Assembly (NCBI GenBank): GCA_018340805.1
Contig: JACMZG010000008.1
Location: 28,743,369 to 28,807,368 of the forward strand
DNA length: 64,000 nt
From: Microvelia longipes
Lineage: Eukaryota; Arthropoda; Insecta; Hemiptera; Veliidae
Direction: 5' to 3'
The notes below the pieces were generated by a model that saw nothing but the letters and a program-made list of their open reading frames with translations, made no database searches and was not told the DNA's origin. A program made the translations under genes and the position numbers. Positions 60,640 through 64,000 of the stretch are shown piece after piece. How positions within the stretch are numbered: position 1 is the stretch's first letter; every line of letters starts with the position of its first letter.

Positions 60640-60905
60640 GCTAGGATAGAAGTATAAACAATAATGGGCCCAAATGAGATCCCTGAGGGACCCCATAAGT
60701 AGAGTGCCAAGATATACAGGCACTCTGACCTCAAGGTGAATGATGTTTGTAGATATAAAAGACCTGATCTTCACAGAAAGTATTTGTCCAGGAAATGGAC
60801 TATTCAGTCTAAAGTAATTTCATGAAAACCAAATTTATGAATACAAATGTTAACGCATACAACTACAAAGGCCTTGCTAGAGCATATTGCCAATACTAAC
60901 ATATA
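60640..60905 (-). pseudogene. Decayed LINE reverse transcriptase fragment
   Basis: On the minus strand, SKAF followed by CIHKFGFHEI-like sequence and then YGVPQGSHLGPLLFI can be read with frame changes. These match the DFSKAFD and GVPQGSxLGPLLF motifs of Jockey/CR1-type reverse transcriptases. It is separate from the piece at 61652, because the order along the strand is wrong for a single copy. Confidence 0.6.
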
Positions 60906-61651
60906 TTAACGATATATTCTTTACTATGGTTATACGTAGGAGTTTTAGTTGGAACTTACAAAATTCTAATATTAAATAAACAAAATTATGACGAATTAAA
61001 AAAAATATGCAATACCTAAAAGATATTTACTTTTCGACGATCACCTTGTAATTGTAGTTTTCGTCCGACTTTAGCGTATTCTAGTAGAGGTTTTATAAAC
61101 TAAACTTTCCTTATTAAATACATTTTAAGAAATGCTTTTGCACACTAAATATATATATATCGCTCGTTATGTGTCATATCACTCTTTGCACTAGGTAGAT
61201 TGTCTTCCTCTTTATGCCTGCTTAGTTTTCAATGAGAACAAATAATATTATGAACAATAGCTTTTTGCAGGGATTCAAAATTTTGAGACAATCTCCGTAA
61301 AATGAACTTGCATGATTTTGTTTGGTTTATTATGAGACCTTAGTTGGTAACCTCAACGTACTATCCGCGCACTTAGTTGTTGGGGCGGATAGTTAAGCGT
61401 CCATTTTTTGGAACTCCACTTCTCCGTTGTGGAGTCTTTAATCTAGTGAATGTTAATATTATATCAGGAATTATAGTTATGCGCATGCGCAACGAGGCTC
61501 GGTGATTATCTACTTATATTGATGCATATAAGTTTAGTAATATTATTGCAATTAATTAGAGACAGAAATAATCCGTTAAAGGCCTCTTAAACTATAAGTG
61601 GATTTAATAAAGTTGTCTGTATGTGCATAGATAAAGGATGTGATTGTTATC

Positions 61652-62341
61652 ATTTATTTATTTATAATTGACGGCGTGAGCCATTTTGCAAAAATATTTA
61701 AAACTTTAACTCAGTACAATTAACAAAATACATTGAAATAAGTTTTTAAAAAAAATATCTTACAATTAATACAGGAAAAAAGTGCAAAGATGAACATAAT
61801 ATTGAAAAAATATATACTTAAAAATGATAAGAAGGTGATAACAGAAATAAAAACAAAATAATAATATAAATCAATTGCATTTAACTAAATAAAAAGAATA
61901 TTTAAAAAAATGAAAATAATTAATTAAAGCAAAAGTTCTTACTACACTATTTAAGTTGAGAAGATACAAAAGATTTAAATATAGAAATAGAAAAGGAGAA
62001 AATAATATCAGAATTCAAAATAGAATTTGCTAAGCGCATCATACGAGAAATAGGAGAGTTAAAAAGGTAGTTTGTTCGGAGGAAAGGGACGTAAAAAATA
62101 TTTTGATTTCTAAGATTTATTGAGTACGGTTCATAGTAGGAAATTAAGGAAGAGAGAAAAGGACAATCGACGAAATAATTTATTAAACGATAAAGGAAGG
62201 AGAGATCAAGAGAAGAGCGGCGAACAGAAGGAGGAGTGAGATTAAGAAAAGATTGGATTTCAAGATATGAAGTATTATTATAATCCAAACCAAGACGATA
62301 ACAACATATTCTAAGAAATTTCAAATATATAGATGCTCCCA
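61652..62341 (-). pseudogene. LINE 3' end with ORF2 C terminus
   Basis: An open stretch of 131 codons (62342-61947) carries RRSSLDLSFLYRLINYFVDC, then FLRTNYLFNSPISRMMRL, the C-terminal region of CR1/Jockey-type ORF2. A short 3' UTR and an (ATAA)n-type tail at 61653-61670 follow. The reverse transcriptase is absent, so this is a 5'-truncated copy, joined at 62342 to an inverted repeat B. Confidence 0.7.
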
Positions 62342-62344
62342 TCT

Positions 62345-62790
62345 AAAATCATCGTAGCACCCAGTACATTTATGCTAGCAGTTGAAACTTTGTACAAAAA
62401 TCACTCTATGGCTGTAGTTGTGCTATTCGGAAAATATTTTTTATGACGTCATTACCCCGCAGTAATAACTCAATAAGGAAAAATAATAAGCTAAAATTTC
62501 AAAAAATCATAAAACGCGGGAAAATGATGCGATCGGATTGAGATTTGGCACGCATGTAGTCAAGTATAGGTGCCACATTGTAGTACTTATAAAAGTGCCA
62601 CATTTTATCTCATTATCAGCATTAGTTCAATTTTTATCATATGATTCGTATACTTTTTTTAAATTTTAAAAATCGGAAAATAATACAATTGAGTTGAAAC
62701 GTGGTTCAAGTATCAAGTATGTAACTTTGCGTAATAAATAAGTGCACTAAGTTTCGTTTCAATACGAAAAGTACATCCATGATTTTTGTT
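62345..62790 (-). repeat. Interspersed repeat B, inverted copy
   Basis: Reverse of the 19893 copy from about 20490 back to 20110: it includes GTAGCACCCAGTACATTTAT, AACTTTGTACAAAAATCA, and the TTTCGTTTCAATACGA block followed by TTGTTGGATCATAAAA. Confidence 0.65.
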
Positions 62791-62963
62791 GGATCATAAA
62801 AGTAAAGCAGCATTGTTTATGTTTTACTTTTTCGTATTTCAATATGTTCTTTTTAGCAAATAGTATTTATTTGTAATTATACATCATATCTATAGTGTGA
62901 ACTTTAAATTCTTTAAATATTTTATCTGTCGAATATCTTACATTATTTTTATTTTTATTACAT

Positions 62964-62964
<1 letters not shown>

Positions 62965-63028
<64 letters not shown>
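62965..63028. repeat. (AT)n microsatellite
   Basis: About 30 AT units with one TAA break, running straight into the repeat C end at 63028. Confidence 0.9.
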
Positions 63029-63030
<2 letters not shown>

Positions 63031-63176
63031 GATACTACCGTGTTTTGAAAAACATGAATAATTGATACAATATAATTGCGCGAGAGACACCCTAGGAAAT
63101 GTAAATGTCAACTTCCGGATGACGGAAGTTGAGGGTGGGAGTGAGAGGGTCGGTTCCTATTGGCTTTCTGATATAT

Positions 63177-63246
<70 letters not shown>

Positions 63247-63330
63247 GATACTACCGTGTTTTGCAAAACATGAATAATTGATACAATATAATTGCGCGAG
63301 AGACACCTAGGAAATGTAACAAGCATAAAG
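63028..63330. repeat. Two tandem repeat C ends with AT tracts
   Basis: TTTGATACTACCGTGTTTTG and the GCGCGAGAGACACC block occur at 63028-63104 and again at 63243-63319, each preceded by a long AT tract (second at 63170-63243). Between them is a short hairpin, CAACTTCCG/CGGAAGTTG, at 63107-63131. The unit was evidently duplicated in tandem. Confidence 0.65.
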
Positions 63331-63480
63331 CAATGCTACATCTGGGAACTGTTTCATCATTCGACATTCTTCATGAAAAAACGGTAGTCTCTATTTTTGG
63401 AAAACCTAAAATGCGGACTGTAAACTACATATTTCAAGTGGGAGGTCGTTTTCTATGTTTCTGGGCATGTGAGTTGAATG

Positions 63481-63890
63481 ATAATACTTTTATTTGTGAT
63501 TGCCGATTTGGTCACTTTCGGCCGACTGCTGAGAGGGCCGCCTATAATAAACTTTGATCTCAGGTTTTTGTGAATAATAAATGTATTAATCATATTTACG
63601 ATAGTTGATAGTGCAAGCGAAAGTGATTCCAGTTCTATTGACGGAGGAATAAATTAATAAATATTTATCATGATAAGTCATGATGCCTCTTTCTCCTATA
63701 ACTAAAAACAACTTAAAAAAACGATCGATTCCTTTTAACAGTAAAACCGCGTGCTCAAGGTCGAGTTGGATACGTTTAAATTAAGAGTTAAAGCTTTACA
63801 AGAAGAAAATAGGAGTCTAAGGCAAGCCTCTGTTATAATAGTAAGTATGTCAACGATTTCAAGGATCTAAATGGGCCCAAAACTAAAAAT
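63481..63890 (+). pseudogene. CCDC6: Inverted duplicate of CCDC6 exon 1 and flanks, disabled
   Basis: About 410 bp match 59552-59166 in reverse: the 5' flank, the whole of exon 1 and the first 45 bp or so of intron 1, including the GTAAGTATGT donor. It is therefore a DNA-level duplicate, not a retrocopy. The start codon has become ATA (63601-63603). The region after GGAGGA is replaced by AT-rich sequence with stops, and further changes occur at 63700-63745. From GAGTTGGATACGTTTAAATT to the donor it is unchanged by eye. Confidence 0.85.
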
Positions 63891-63894
63891 ATAA

Positions 63895-64000
63895 TGAGCA
63901 CTTATATAACAAGAGAAAAACTTGAAATACGGGCCTTCGGCGCGTAGCCATTTCGCGGCCTTGGTCGCTTAGGAGAGGTTTAAGTTCCTAAGTTCCTCAC
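63895..64000. other. GC-richer end of window
   Basis: Contains CGGGCCTTCGGCGCGTAGCC and TTAGGAGAGGTTTAAGTTCC, quite unlike the surroundings. Too little is visible to say whether it is a repeat or a gene. Confidence 0.3.

Noticed and set aside
63241..63330. A complete second MITE C at the right edge
   Set aside because: Only one terminal segment is present in each of the two tandem units; the partner end is absent before the CCDC6 copy starts.

Overview
This is an AT-rich animal genomic window with large introns, GT-AG splicing and dense transposon debris. It is most likely from an insect or other arthropod, judging by the divergence of two conserved genes from their human counterparts and by the types of retroelement and MITE present. 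The species cannot be fixed from the sequence. Several interspersed repeats reminded me of hemipteran genomes, but that is an impression only.

Two host genes converge. On the + strand, 0.77-37.7 kb holds 21 exons of the condensin I subunit CAP-G (NCAPG). The first roughly 100 residues lie upstream of the window, and about 913 residues up to the stop codon are inside it. Every exon phase joins correctly except in exon 7, where an AAAA run appears to be one base short. On the - strand, 59.4-47.7 kb holds a complete nine-exon CCDC6 gene of 410 codons plus stop. It encodes the coiled-coil scaffold known in mammals as a RET fusion partner. About 10 kb of repeat-filled DNA separates the two 3' ends. 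A damaged inverted copy of CCDC6 exon 1 with its flanks lies at 63.5-63.9 kb.

The NCAPG introns carry most of the unusual content: an intronless nine-repeat ankyrin ORF in antisense (18.9-19.7 kb); a 5.4 kb LTR element without coding capacity (27.4-32.8 kb); a 5'-truncated RNase H-bearing LINE with an apparently identical 143-bp target duplication (33.8-37.4 kb); several MITE families with inverted repeats; a foldback element; and a minisatellite whose unit is itself a palindrome. A second minisatellite of about 25 bp begins about 30 bp after the last NCAPG polyadenylation signal. Older LINE pieces, all on the - strand, lie at the left edge and at 40.2-41.3, 60.6-60.9 and 61.7-62.3 kb.

Smaller signals include a 43-bp hairpin in or beyond the CCDC6 3' region, a 5S rRNA-like sequence in CCDC6 intron 3, tRNA-like SINE heads, and many short perfect palindromes. 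I found no CRISPR array, operon or prokaryotic system. The best candidates for something undescribed are the non-coding LTR element family, the palindromic minisatellite, the hairpin at 46.8 kb and the nested ankyrin gene.
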